Shown one piece after another: positions 10,903-21,744 of a DNA stretch of 64,000 nucleotides. The notes beneath the pieces are model-generated. The model ran no database searches and was not told where the DNA came from. It saw only the letters and a program-made list of their open reading frames with translations. Origin of the DNA: Galeruca laticollis (Eukaryota; Arthropoda; Insecta; Coleoptera; Chrysomelidae); assembly GCA_963921935.1 (NCBI GenBank), contig OY998175.1, positions 163,430,809 through 163,494,808 of the forward strand, in the 5' to 3' direction. Each line of letters starts with the position of its first letter. Position 1 is the stretch's first letter. A program made the position numbers and the translations under genes.

Positions 10903-13513
10903 CAGTGGTTCCCAACCTTTTCTGGACCACCGCCCCCTATAGAAGAGAACAAAAATTTCAAAGACCTCCCCCCCCAGTCACTGGTTAGTCCAAAGTAGTT
11001 AATTTTATTCGAATATCATCTGCACCGTCCCAATTGATCTGTATTTAACTTTAATTTCAGTTAATGTCTAAATTTTATTTTAGAGGTATGATGAAGTAGA
11101 AATTTATTAAAAAACTACCAAATGTACAATAAAATTGTTCATTAAACTTTTAAATATAAACACAGAATCTATAAGAAATACAATCACAATAGAAATAAGA
11201 AATGCAATACAATAAGAAATACAAAATTAATAATAAAGAAAATATCAATGAGACGGTTGAGGCTGGTGGAGTGTTACCAGTTTGTTAATATCGGGTTCCA
11301 ATTTCGTTAACATCAATCGCAGATCGCCACGTTCAGTGATGTGTAGTCTGTTCCTCTTCTTTGACAGCAAATCAGTTACTGCACTGAGTGCACGCTCAGC
11401 CATATAGGACGAAGGAAATGTAATTAACAACTTCTGTACTATTGTCCACAATCCAGGATAGAGAACTGGTATTGGTTTTTGAAGCCAGAACTCTTGATAT
11501 CCACGTTTGAATTTTACTTTCAGTTCTTCGTTAGTTGTGAGTTCTAATAGCTCCTCTTCCAAATTTGATGAGCCTTCAGTATCTGTGTTTGCGAAAGGAT
11601 CTATAACCGAACTTGGTATTTCCATGTTTAAAATATCTTGGAAACGCTCTGTAAAATCAACATGAAGAGCTTCCGAGTGGTGGCAGTAAGTAAGTAAATC
11701 TTCCGGTTTTGTAGACACTGTTGATAATGTGGGAAAATGGTTGTACTCACCTCTACCAAGATTTCTTTTGAATATAAGAAGTTTTCCTGCAAAAGCAGCT
11801 ATGACGTTTTTAGTTTTAATTAAATTTAAATCATCACCTTGCAATTGTAGATTAACTTGATTAAATACTTTAAACAGGTCCGTCAAATGAGCGATGTCAT
11901 TTTTTGACGTAATCAGGTTTTCGCGCAATTGTTCCTTTTCTTCAAGAAATTCCAACACTGAGTCAAATAGATTGAAAAAACGATTCAGACAAACACCTTT
12001 AGAGAGTCAACGTACTTCTGTGTACAGCAGCAAGCGATTGTAGTCTTCATCATTTTCATTGCAAAGCTTATGAAACAAACGGTCATTCAATGAATTGCTT
12101 CTAATGATATTGATTACTTTAATAACGTTATTGAGGGACGCATGCAGACGTTCATTTAATTTCCTTGCAACCGAATGCTGACGGTGAATAATACAATGTA
12201 CAGCGAGTACATTTGGCACTGCTTTTCTCAAATGTGCTATAAAACCCTTATGACGCCCGGTCATTGCTGGAGCACCATCAGTAGCAGCAGACAAAATATT
12301 GCTAATAGGAATTTCTTTCTCTTGAAAAAATTCTTGCATGATATTAAATATAGAATGTCCCTTTGTATCAGATTCCAAATTCTTAGCAAATAATAACTCT
12401 TGATGAACTTTTTCTTCTTTTATAAATCGTACGTATGATAAGAGTAGAGCTTCGTTACTTGGTAGAGTTGATTCATCGAGTTGAATGGAAAATTTGCAAG
12501 TCTTTAGGTAATCGCATAATGATATTTCAACGTCATTTGCCATTTCATCTATTCTTCTTTGCACTGAATTATTACTGAGAGGAATTTTTTAATGATATCA
12601 AATGGTGTCTTATGATGGAGAACAGTTTTTAATATCTCTTCGACTGCCCGCAAAATTAATTCCTCGCCAATGGTGCGTGGTTTTCCTGACTTTGCGATTA
12701 ACTATGAAACGTTATATGAGGCTCGTAGCCCATCATCGTCTCGTTTAGAAGACGATGCAAAAAGGTTTGATATAGTTGGCTGTTTCAAATATTGTTTTTC
12801 GAGTTCTTGAAAATAGAATATAGCTTTGTTCTTCTTATCAGGATGCATTTTATGTATTGTAAATGCTCTTGCAGCCTAGAAGGTTTCATAGCTTCATTTG
12901 AAAAAACTTTTCGGCAAATTAAACACATAGGTAATGATTTGCTTGTAGAAGATTCCGCAAATCGATATTTTAAATATTCAATATTGTATTGCCGGCATTT
13001 CTTTTTTAATTTAGAAGTAGATTCAGCCATTTTCATACAAAAATTAAATTCTCAATAGATTTATAGATAGTAATGTTTATAAAATGACACACCACTCACG
13101 ATTATTTATTACGGCAGAGCTTATTATTCACGACTATATATCGTGGCCAAGCACATACAACTAACTAACAAAAAATTCGTAGAGCTGTTGCTTTTATACG
13201 TTTCATTTCGTGCATGATTCACCTTGCCTGTGTGCGAACATGTCAAACCATGTTATTTTGTATGAACATCGCGCGTTCGCTTATCAACGTGCGAGGACAA
13301 GTCATATACTTGTATTCTAAACTAAAAGAAATTATTATATTTATTAGTATTATTATTAATGCTAATTTAAAACTGCTTATTAACCCTTATTAAATCATTT
13401 TTATTTCACCATTCCTCTTGACTGCTTATTATTTGCTTCTGAATCCGCTACCGCCCCCCTAAAAGGCTGCAGCGCCCACAGGGGGGCGGCATCGCCCCCG
13501 TTGGGAACCAATG
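10903..13513 (-). mobile_element. ZBED/Buster-like hAT transposon inserted in PLE A1
   Basis: The left end reads CAGTGGTTCCCAAC and the right end is its near-perfect reverse complement (GTTGGGAACCAATG). AGCTAGA flanks both sides (10896-10902 and 13514-13520), giving a 7- to 8-bp target duplication as expected for hAT. The GC-rich terminal blocks (ACCGCCCCCTA at about 10932; CGCCCCCCTAAAAG at about 13451) are part of the ends. The 2.6-kb element holds one minus-strand transposase gene, broken by a few frameshifts. Confidence 0.9.
11245..13036 (-). pseudogene. ZBED/SCAND3-like hAT transposase, frameshifted
   Basis: The gene starts at the ATG at 13036 (MKMAESTSKLKKK) with a BED-type zinc finger: CLICRKVF then RLQEHL. 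It goes through a linker with SGKPRTIGEELI (about 12650-12700, another frame) into the catalytic core at 12007-12564: FSIQLDESTLP (first Asp), ATDGAPAMTGRHKGF (second Asp region) and AVHCIIHRQ. The C-terminal part, 11245-11958, ends with the hAT dimerisation region FPSSYMAERALSAV. Three frames are used, so at least two or three indels separate the pieces; otherwise the gene is nearly complete. By motif it belongs with ZBED5/ZBED8/SCAND3-type transposases. Confidence 0.85.
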
Positions 13514-13604
13514 AGCTAGAAACAGTGAGTTTCATTTGAAACACTAATATGAGTAGATTCCATGAAGTAAGGGTCGAGACAGTTAATTTCATTGTGGAAT
13601 AATA

Positions 13605-14313
13605 TTTAGATATTTTAGATTCTTGGACTATTTTGTTTCTGACCAGTTCTGCAATACATCCTATGAATTCATTACATATTGTTTTAGAAAGATACGAGAC
13701 TTGACCCTTACCTTTATTTGCTTTTTTTCGAAATGATTTTTAAGGAAAGGATCAAACTTGGCTATTATAATGAGAGTTTCTAGATAATTTCCCGAATTAT
13801 CTTGTCCAACATGTTCAAAATTTCCGCGAAATGCTAGACCCTGTTTTGCTAAGAATTTAATTGCTGCTACTATCCGTTTCAAAACTTCTCTCCAATAATT
13901 CATTTCCAAGACATATTGTTGTTGTAAAGAAGAATAAACTTTACCTTGAATTTTTGAGCGTAAAATGAAAGTTTTAATATTTTCTTGATGTTCCAGATAA
14001 TGCACATGTTCAGATATTTTTTCCACATATTTTCAATCGTTAAAACCACTCACAAAAGATGAACGGTTATTAATTTTTCTTAATAATTTACATCGTATGC
14101 AGTATACAGAACTTCACAATCTCCTTCATTATCATTATTACCAATAATTTTCTCGTCCAATTTTGGTAAAACATGCCGGTCCACCGAGTCCACACACGTG
14201 CCTGAATTTTCACTATTTTGACTATCAACTGAAATCAGGGATAATAATATATCAATAATGATAATAAATACCGCTGCCAATGGAATCGGTACTTCCACTC
14301 CGTACATAGACAC
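13605..14313 (-). pseudogene. ZMYM1-like hAT transposase, middle part
   Basis: Minus-strand frame 13661-14026 contains YWREVLKRIVAAIKFLAKQG and NSGNYLETLIIIAKFDPFL, typical of the region before the catalytic core of ZMYM1-like hAT proteins, followed in another frame by NEFIGCIAELVRNKIVQE (about 13615-13670), which runs directly into the PLE insertion point. Upstream, 14080-14313 carries an acidic segment with VDSVDRHVLPKL. The C-terminal half lies at 6540-8054 and the N-terminus at 20050-20200. Confidence 0.72.
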
Positions 14314-14756
14314 AAAATAATTTTTTGCTGAATACTATCTTCCTCGACGCTCCTGGTCATTTTGAGTCATTTAAACAAAACAATAAAATACCATCACAAC
14401 GAACATTTCAAGTATCGCATATCCCTATTCAGGTAGCCGACGAGTGCACACGCATTTTGTACTATCTGGGTAATTAACGTTATCTTCGTGTTAATTTCAT
14501 ATTAAGCTTTTTTATTCTATTGATAATTGTTAAAACTAAATATCAAAATGTGAACATTATAAACCAATTAGTGACCGTTTTGTTTTTCGATTTGTGATAT
14601 TATCATCAACAAATAAATCAAGAATTATTCCAGTGTCGTAGCAGTACAACAGGTAACTGCTATTTTCCTACTATTTAATTCACAGGGTCCTTTTGGACTT
14701 CTGTTCCTCTTTCAATTTTAATCATCGTGGTTTTGGCATCCAGGACCACTTGCATA

Positions 14757-16127
14757 ATGGCAACTACCACCCAAACATCCTTATCTCAACAAAATTCATT
14801 TCATATCACAAAATCATACGTTGATGCAACTTTAACAAAACCCCCACCACCTACGTTCCCTAAACGCGAGCAAGCAATTGTCTTGCACTCTATTCCGAAC
14901 ACCGTTTTATTCGAATACATAAAAGCTATAGGAGACATCGTCTCCCCCAAAAATATCACATTTGCATCGAGAATCTCCAATAACCGTATCTGTATATATC
15001 TATCTTCAACAGCAATTCTAGATGATCTTCTTCAAACTCATCAGAACATTTGCATCAACTCCACAATAATTCCTATTCGAAGACTTCTTTCGCCTGCTAA
15101 ACGTATTTTAATATCGAATGTTTCTCCCACTATCCCCCATTCCGTTATTGAAAAAGCTCTCAAGGACATCGGACTGCAAATAGCCTCTCCTGTTTCATTT
15201 GTTAAATGTGGCGTGCAAGGAGATGAATACGCTCACATCATGAGCTTCCGCAGAATTACTTACGTTATCCCTGATAATGATAACTTTAACATACAAACCT
15301 CAATTCTTATTACTCACGAGGACACTCCGTATCGTATATTCGTTTCCACTGACAAATTGGTGTGTTTTCTATGTAAACAGAGCGGACACACCGCCGACAC
15401 TTGCACCAACACTCCATCGTCACAGCTACAAAACGAAATATCCTCCCATCCCCCCTCGCTATCACAATTACCTGCTACTACTTCAGTCAGTGGCATTCCT
15501 TCATCCCTCTTTTCACCTTCCGAACCCCGATCGGATATTATATCAACAGCCGACCCTACCCATGTAGAACCACTGCCTAACCCTATATTGCCTCCCTTGG
15601 CCCATGGACAAAAAAGAGGTATTTCCTCTGACAGCAGTGTTAATACCCCCAATCAACTATCACCCACGGAATCCCCATCACCAACAGACAACCAAATGCC
15701 TCCCCCCTCTTATACAACATCCCAAAACACAGTTAAGCACGTTAAGAAAAAACCTAAAAATCTAGTTCCTGAACATCACAAACTTACACCCAACTCTCAA
15801 ACCTCTATACAGGACCTCTATAAGATCAACCCATCCAAATTCACACTCTCTGAATTGCAGTTCACAGCGTTTTTAGAAAACTCATACGGTAGTTCAGATC
15901 CTCTTAACGAAGCCTTGGAATTTACTTCTAATATCCAGGGACTGTTAAGTGATTTATCACTTCTTTACTCCGAAACAAAAGAAAGATCTCTTAAAAACCG
16001 CCTCACACGACTACAGAAAAAACTTAAAAGACAACTTAATCCCGAGGAGCTCTCTGATAATAAAAGCGTTTCTTCTGATAGCCAAACTGATGACGAGCTC
16101 AATTATCCTCTCTCACAACTCTCTTAA
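14757..16127 (+). CDS. LINE ORF1, Gag-like protein with one CCHC zinc knuckle
   Basis: The start is the ATG at 14757 (MATTTQTSLSQQ); an in-frame GTG 30 bp upstream is less likely. The frame is open for 456 codons. Residues about 50-180 look like two RNA-binding (RRM-like) folds, inferred from alternating hydrophobics, and CFLCKQSGHTADTC at about residues 202-215 is a CX2CX4HX4C zinc knuckle that would bind the element RNA. The next 130 residues are Pro/Ser/Thr-rich and low complexity, and the C-terminus is lysine-rich and charged (KNRLTRLQKKLKRQL), then acidic. ORF2 follows in the +1 frame eight bases after the stop. ORF1 appears intact. Confidence 0.88.
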   Translation: MATTTQTSLSQQNSFHITKSYVDATLTKPPPPTFPKREQAIVLHSIPNTVLFEYIKAIGDIVSPKNITFASRISNNRICIYLSSTAILDDLLQTHQNICINSTIIPIRRLLSPAKRILISNVSPTIPHSVIEKALKDIGLQIASPVSFVKCGVQGDEYAHIMSFRRITYVIPDNDNFNIQTSILITHEDTPYRIFVSTDKLVCFLCKQSGHTADTCTNTPSSQLQNEISSHPPSLSQLPATTSVSGIPSSLFSPSEPRSDIISTADPTHVEPLPNPILPPLAHGQKRGISSDSSVNTPNQLSPTESPSPTDNQMPPPSYTTSQNTVKHVKKKPKNLVPEHHKLTPNSQTSIQDLYKINPSKFTLSELQFTAFLENSYGSSDPLNEALEFTSNIQGLLSDLSLLYSETKERSLKNRLTRLQKKLKRQLNPEELSDNKSVSSDSQTDDELNYPLSQLS

Positions 16128-16134
16128 CAACTAA

Positions 16135-19100
16135 CTTCTTAAGCCATTCAAAGTTATCCAATGGAATTGTGATGGATTCTTTCCTCGCTTGGAAAGAATT
16201 CAACAAATAATAACAGACGAACAACCTGATATCCTGTGTTTACAAGAAACCAACTCAAAAATAGATAGACTCCCTAAACTAAAAAACTACGAAGGTTACC
16301 ATTATGTTCGCACCAACTGCGCAAGGGCTAGTGGGGGCACCTCAATTTTCATATCTGGAGAACTATTTTCCACTCCCCTCCATATCACTACTGATCTTGA
16401 AGCTATTGCAGTCTCCACCTGGTGTTCAAATAAACTCACTATCTGCAGCTTATATATCCCTCCTAATTACCCTTTAAAAGAAATAGAACTTCTAAACCTA
16501 ATTTACCAACTCCCCCAACCTTACATTCTAGTAGGTGACTTTAACGCCCACAATACAATGTGGGGATCCAATTACACCATCGGCAAAGGGAAAACCGTCG
16601 AAAATGTGATCAATTGTACAGGTTCTTGCCTGCTTAACACCGGTTCTAATACACACCTGAATTTCTCCTCTGGTACCTTCTCCTCTATTGATCTTAGTCT
16701 TAGTGACCCTAAACTTGCTCCTTTACTAAACTGGCATACGGCTAATGATCTTTATGATAGCAACCACTATCCCATTATTATTTCCTCCAATATCCCCAGC
16801 CATAATGATACTTTATCCAGATGGTATTGGCGCTTAAACACTGCCGACTGGACTAGTTATACGTCTCAATCTGAAACCAACTTATCTGCATTATCTTTCT
16901 CAGATAATATGAACGATAACATCCTAAAAATTACAGATGCTATACTTTCAGCTGCCAGTCTGCATATTGGTAAAAATATTATTTCACATAAACAAAAAAC
17001 AGTGCCATGGTGGAACTCCTGCTGTGCAAGTGCAATAAATCAACAAAAAATGGCACTAAATATGTATCGTAGGCATAAGACACAAGAAAATCTTACTAAT
17101 CTCAAAAGATCCAGAGCCAAAACACGTTATATCGTAAAACAATGTAAAAAATATTCCTGGAGAAATTATGTATCCTCCATAAATGTGAACACAAATCCCT
17201 CCCAACTTTGGAATAAAATTAGGCAAATACAAGGAAACAATTCGAATTTCAAAATTCCCTGTCTTATCTATAATAATACAGTAGTCAATAAAAATGAAGA
17301 AATCAGCAATATACTGGCAAAAACCTTTGAATTAAAATTTCAAAGTAAAGTTAATTCTACACTTACTTATTCAGATAAAGCTCCTTCCCATGTACTGTGT
17401 CAAAATCTCGAGATATTACTTCTCTTAACTGCCCATTCTCTTACTCAGAACTTTCCTTAGCTCTCAATAGCTGCAAAAATACTGCCTCTGGTCCTGATGA
17501 CATCCCGTATATATTTCTAAAAAAACTTTCCAACATAGGTTTAAGTAAGCTCCTAGAAATTTACAATTTAATATGGTCCACCAACCAATTCCCTAGCCTA
17601 TGGCGGACATCTACGATAATTCCCATAAAAAAACCTGAACAGGCTACTACCTCTCCAAACTCTTTCCGACCTATATCACTAACTTGTACCATGTGCAAAT
17701 TATTAGAAAAGATGGTTAATAAGCGGCTCCTCTGGTTTCTTGATAAATATAATGTTATCTCAAAAGAACAATCAGGATTTCTACGTAATAGATCGACTCA
17801 AGACAACCTAGTCCTTCTTCAATCTCATATCTCTGGGGCAATAAACAGAAAACAAGAAGTCATTGCAGCTATATTCGATATTGACGGCGCTTTTGACACT
17901 GTTAGCAGACAGTCAATACTAAATAAATTAACGTTACTTAATATCTCCGGACACATATACCATTTTATTCAAAATTTCCTATCTTCAAGATCATTCAAAG
18001 TCTTTGCTAATGGTATTTTCTCGTCAGCCTATGGCCAGAGGGATGGAGCTCCCCAAGGGTCGGTTATAAGCCCCACTCTATTCAATCTGGCTATCAACGA
18101 TCTTTGCTCTGATCTCCTTCCTCCCATCAAGTATGCCTTATATGCAGACGATCTAGTTGTTTACAGTCATGGCATGTCTATGACGACTACATCTAATCTA
18201 ATTCAGTCAGCAGTAAACACCCTAAGTAAAAAAGTAAGTCACTTAGGATTAACTTTTTCGCAAACAAAATCTAAAATTATTAAATTTGGTAGACGACCAC
18301 CCTCACAATCTCCTAGTATCTTCATTAATAACGTACATCTTCCCGTCGTGGATCACTGTAAAATACTAGGCCTAACATTTGACTCTCGTCTCAACTGGAA
18401 ACAACATATTCGAGAAATCAAAGGCGACTGCTTCAAAAGAATGAACATTATTAAAACACTCTCGCATTACCACTGGGGAGCAGACGAAAATTCTCTTCTC
18501 AAAATATACAGGGCCCTTATTCGTTCAAAATTAGATTATGGTTGTCACATATATATCTCTGCCACTAAATCAGACCTCGACCTTTTAAACTCGGTGCATA
18601 ATACAGCTTTACGTCTTTGTCTTGGAGCTTTTCGATCTAGCCCTGCAGAAAGCCTTTATTGCGAAGCTAATGAGCCTCCGCTTTGGATTAGACGACGCCA
18701 ACTTCTGCTTTCTTATGCTGCCTCTGTATCGTCTAACCCGTACAATCCTGTCTACCCTCTATTTACATCAACTTCTAACAATCCACACAACTCCTCAACC
18801 ATACCAATAATAAAACCGATCTCTCTGATTTTATCGCAGCTACTAGACGGCGTTAACCTTTCACATACAAGTCCTCTTCCTATCCCCTCTACTCCTCCAT
18901 GGACTATCAACATTCCTAAATTTAACACATCGCTTATGAGATACGACAAACACACAACACCCAAACAATTAATAAAAAATGCTTTTAATGAAATATTAAC
19001 TAACTGTGACTATGACTTAGTTTTATACACTGATGCATCCAAAAATGAAACAGGAGTAGGCTGCGCTGTTACATCAACACGAACTTCTATCAAATCTTCC

Positions 19101-19823
19101 CTAATCCCATCAACCTGTAGCATCCACACAGGCGAACTATTCAGCATACTCTTGGCCATCAATTCCATCTCCCCACCTTGTAAGCACGTTGCCATATGCA
19201 CAGATTCACTAGCTTCAATTTCATCCATCCAAAATATATTTACCGAACATCCTATTATCCAATCTATCCATGACTCCTACCAACTTATCACTTCCCTAAA
19301 AATAGCAGTTACTATTATTTGGTTACCTTCCCACATTGGCATCGTAGGCAACGAACTTGCAGACCAACAGGCAAAAACTGCTTCTAAATTTACCATCACC
19401 GACAATCTCACAATTTGTAAGGATTTAAAATCACATTTTAAAACAAAAGCCAAAGTAACATAGCAGCAGAATTGGGACTCTGCCGGCACATCCTTACGCC
19501 AAATACAGCACTCGATAGGTCATCCTCAACCATGTTGTTTTGCTGGCCTCTCAAGGCATGATTTAGCTGTGGTGAGAAGAGTTAGAATAGGTCATTCAAA
19601 ACTTACCCATGGATACCTAATGTCTAATACCTCCAGACCCGTTTGCTCCAGCTGCAACTCCAACCTAACCATAAAACATATCTTGACGGAGTGTCCGGAA
19701 TATGCCACCCAAAGACTACAGTTTCAGCTTAGCCAGAACTACAAAGACGTCCTAAATAACTCGGTACAAATTACTTACCTTCTCCAGTTTCTCAAAGATG
19801 TGCAACTTTTCCATAAACTATAG
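16135..19823 (+). pseudogene. LINE ORF2: AP endonuclease, reverse transcriptase, RNase H
   Basis: The open frame starts after a TAA at 16132 and has no ATG before the endonuclease, which opens with KVIQWNCDGFF (about 16150). Endonuclease motifs are LCLQETN and LVGDFNAHN; the usual SDH reads SNH (about 16759), a change at a catalytic Asp. The frame shifts near 17390-17400. The reverse transcriptase follows with AIFDIDGAFD, GAPQGSVISP and YADDLVVY (about 18140). RNase H (19010-19380) keeps all four acidic positions in LYTDAS, GELFSI, CTDSLAS and NELADQ. An in-frame TAG at 19461-19463 interrupts the protein before the C-terminal region with CSSCNSNLTIKHILTECPEY, which ends at 19823. It would nick the target, prime reverse transcription and remove RNA in an intact copy. 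Confidence 0.88.
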
Positions 19824-19837
19824 AACAATAGTGTAAT

Positions 19838-19840
<3 letters not shown>

Positions 19841-19912
<72 letters not shown>
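19841..19912. repeat. (TA)n microsatellite in the LINE 3' UTR
   Basis: About 36 TA units, between the ORF2 stop at 19823 and the A-rich tail at 20001-20013. Confidence 0.95.
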
Positions 19913-19915
<3 letters not shown>

Positions 19916-20049
19916 ATGAATGAACCTTATACAAATTGTATTGTTAATCTTGTAATCGCACCTGTGCAAGTGTCCACAGTAGAAGGGGCACGTTAATTAT
20001 GAATAAAAAAAAAAAGTATCGCATATCGTAGAATAGATGCTACATACCT

Positions 20050-20200
20050 GTGTTTACCGACAATTCGAGCAGCTAGGTTTTTTTCTGTCGATGAAGCACT
20101 TATCCAATTTGGAAACTTTCTCTACCAGTTTATCAGACTTCTCCTGCTTTTGTTGCAGAGCTTTACGCCTCTGTGCCCCACTAGGTTGTATATAACTCAT
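20050..20200 (-). pseudogene. ZMYM1-like hAT transposase, N-terminal exon
   Basis: The ATG on the minus strand at 20200 gives MSYIQPSGAQRRKALQQKQE, followed by SDKLVEKVSKLDKCF. A short basic N-terminus of the form SGA.KRK..... followed by a coiled-coil-like stretch is typical of ZMYM1-like hAT transposases. It stops at about 20050, just before the LINE. This is the upstream neighbour, in minus-strand order, of the block at 13605-14313, so the LINE landed between them. Confidence 0.6.
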
Positions 20201-20674
20201 TTTGAATTTAATTTAAAATTTTCAAACGTTTATTCCAATTTTTATCACAAATCACAATAGCAACAGTTCAGAGGAGTGGATTGGAAAAACTGATTCTAGA
20301 ATTCCGTACTTTAATATAACAAATTGTAAGTGCAATAATTCTCTTCGAGGCCTACCAACTTTTTAATAATGCCGTCGATAATGCTGACAACGTTCAGAGT
20401 CGAAGAAAGTTGGGTTTGCCTTTGAAGCCAGTAAAAGTCACCGAGTGGTCCAGTGCAAGATTTTTCCGACGCCGTTTCCGACAAAAAGCCCAAAAAAAGA
20501 CTAAGGACGCCGCGCCGCGTTCGGCACTTCTTGGTATATAAACATGAAACATCATTTCCCTATTCAGATTTAAGACTTTTACCACTTTAACGGGTATGAT
20601 TTTGATAATCATGAACTTTTTTCGCCCTCTATTTGAATTTTGTGCCCTGTGGTTAATCCGGCGCTGCATACCAT

Positions 20675-20869
20675 ATATACAGGGTGTATCTAACACTTAT
20701 TAATAATATAATAATTAATTCAAATTAAAATTATTATGCTTATATAATTTTGGAAAACGTTGTTATGATCCAATATTTGTTGCATGGATTGGGAAAACCC
20801 CAAACGAAAACTACAATCAGACCAAAAATAATAATAATTATTCTTATCATCAATGTCCTGGATTTCCAT
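20675..20869. other. Gap with ACAGGGTGT motif, no gene
   Basis: Starts with TATACAGGGTGTATC just outside the hAT right end. The rest is AT-rich with ATAATAATAATT runs. No ORF of note. Confidence 0.4.
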
Positions 20870-20929
20870 TAAGCCCATTTTAAAACGTAGTCCTAGAACT
20901 TAGGAAAAGGCAAAGATTTCGTCAGAGGA

Positions 20930-21360
20930 TCTGCTAATTGGTTACTTGTTGAAATATGTTTAAAAATTACCACATTTTTATTTACTTGTTCGCTTGTACA
21001 ATGATATATTTGATATACATGTGTTCAGATCGTTTATGAAAAACAGGATTATTAGCTATTGCAATGCAATCGTTATCATCTTCATATATAATTATAGGTT
21101 CTGTTATATTAAAATTAATATCTCTTAAAAGGGATTTAAGCTATAAAGCTTCTCTTACACCTTCGAAAAGTGCTATATATTCAGCTTCGGTAGATGTTGC
21201 TGCTACAAAATTTTGCCTTTTAGTATTTCAACAAATTTTCAAATAACTTATAAATAGAGCTTGTTGTACTTCTACGATCTGTTATATTATTACCCCAATC
21301 GGAGTCTACATATCCTACCAAAATATGATTTAGTTTATAAACTAATTTAAGTTCTAATGT
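20930..21360 (-). pseudogene. Ty1/copia RNase H remnant
   Basis: Minus-strand reading gives YVDSDWGNNITDRRSTT (about 21260-21320) and NFVAAT.STEAEYIALFEG (about 21165-21225), both highly characteristic of copia RNase H. Stops and indels separate them. This is the continuation of the reverse transcriptase at 23482-24440; PLE A2 lies between them with an 11-bp duplication. Confidence 0.82.
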
Positions 21361-21436
21361 ACCTTTTATGTTAGTGTTTTTAAATGAAACTCAAGGTCTC
21401 TAGTTAATTCCACAATATAATACAAGTTATTGAAAA

Positions 21437-21492
21437 TTCTAAAAAATTGACAATTGTTTCGATAAATCAATATCATCGTCAGAATGACAGAA
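21437..21492 (-). ncRNA. Hammerhead-ribozyme-like motif (A2 minus arm)
   Basis: On the minus strand: outer helix TTCT/AGAA, CTGACGA, stem II GATA/TATC, GAAAC, four-base loop, GTC. All positions conserved in hammerheads are present. Confidence 0.6.
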
Positions 21493-21744
21493 GTTACATT
21501 TCATTTTAAGCCTACCTGATGTTTAGTAGTTATATTTTTGGCTAGACCAAGAAGTAACCTAACTTGTGATTGGCTTAATATATGTTTATAGAAAAAGAAG
21601 AAGATGTGATATTACAAATATTGAAGATTAGATATTATTAGCCCTATGGTGATATCCTGGATATCATGTTTCCAATTAAGATCAGTATAACTGTGCAATG
21701 ATATAGAAAACCAGGAAAACTATATCTGCTGATCTTTACAATTA

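Larger units (their letters stand above)
8063..13596. mobile_element. Penelope-like element A1, inverted pair of copies
   Basis: A minus-oriented arm (8063 to about 9717) is followed head-to-head by a plus-oriented arm (about 9718-13596), which also holds a hAT (10903-13513). Both arms carry GIY-YIG endonuclease sequence and the same 3' tail. GAATAATA flanks both sides (8055-8062 and 13597-13604), a target duplication in the hAT coding sequence. The right end has an extra segment of about 45 bp (GTAAGGGTCGAGACAGT) not found on the left. This is the most decayed of the three long family-A copies. Confidence 0.82.
14424..20013 (+). mobile_element. Near full-length LINE with RNase H (I-like), 14-bp target duplication
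   Basis: AAGTATCGCATATC occurs at 14410-14423 and again at 20014-20027, directly after a GAAT-A(n) tail, which marks both ends of a single insertion of about 5.6 kb. The element has ORF1 (one CCHC finger), ORF2 (AP endonuclease, reverse transcriptase, RNase H, C-terminal CCHC-like region) and a 3' UTR with a 70-bp (TA)n tract. RNase H after the reverse transcriptase points to the I/R1/LOA side of the LINE tree; I-like is my best guess. Damage is light: one frameshift, one in-frame TAG and one endonuclease residue change, so it is among the youngest insertions here. Confidence 0.9.
1007..20666 (-). mobile_element. Decayed ZMYM1-like hAT transposon carrying nested insertions
   Basis: The left end at 1007 reads CAGCGCCGG-TTAA and the reverse complement of the right end at 20666 reads CAGCGCCGGATTAA; both are followed by GC-rich blocks resembling GCCC and GGGCG and then A/T runs, so they look like terminal inverted repeats of one hAT. 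Between them, on the minus strand, lie three collinear pieces of a ZMYM1-like transposase: N-terminus 20050-20200, middle 13605-14313, C-terminus 6575-8054. The rest is later insertions (LTR element 1735-6496, PLE 8063-13596, LINE 14424-20013). The 8-bp target duplication is not clear (GCATTCAT versus CATACCAT), so the ends are less certain than the coding collinearity. Confidence 0.68.

Noticed and set aside
15314..15652. Minus-strand ORF of 112 codons within LINE ORF1
   Set aside because: It is antisense to the clear Gag-like frame with a CCHC finger; composition mirrors Pro/Ser-rich coding on the other strand.
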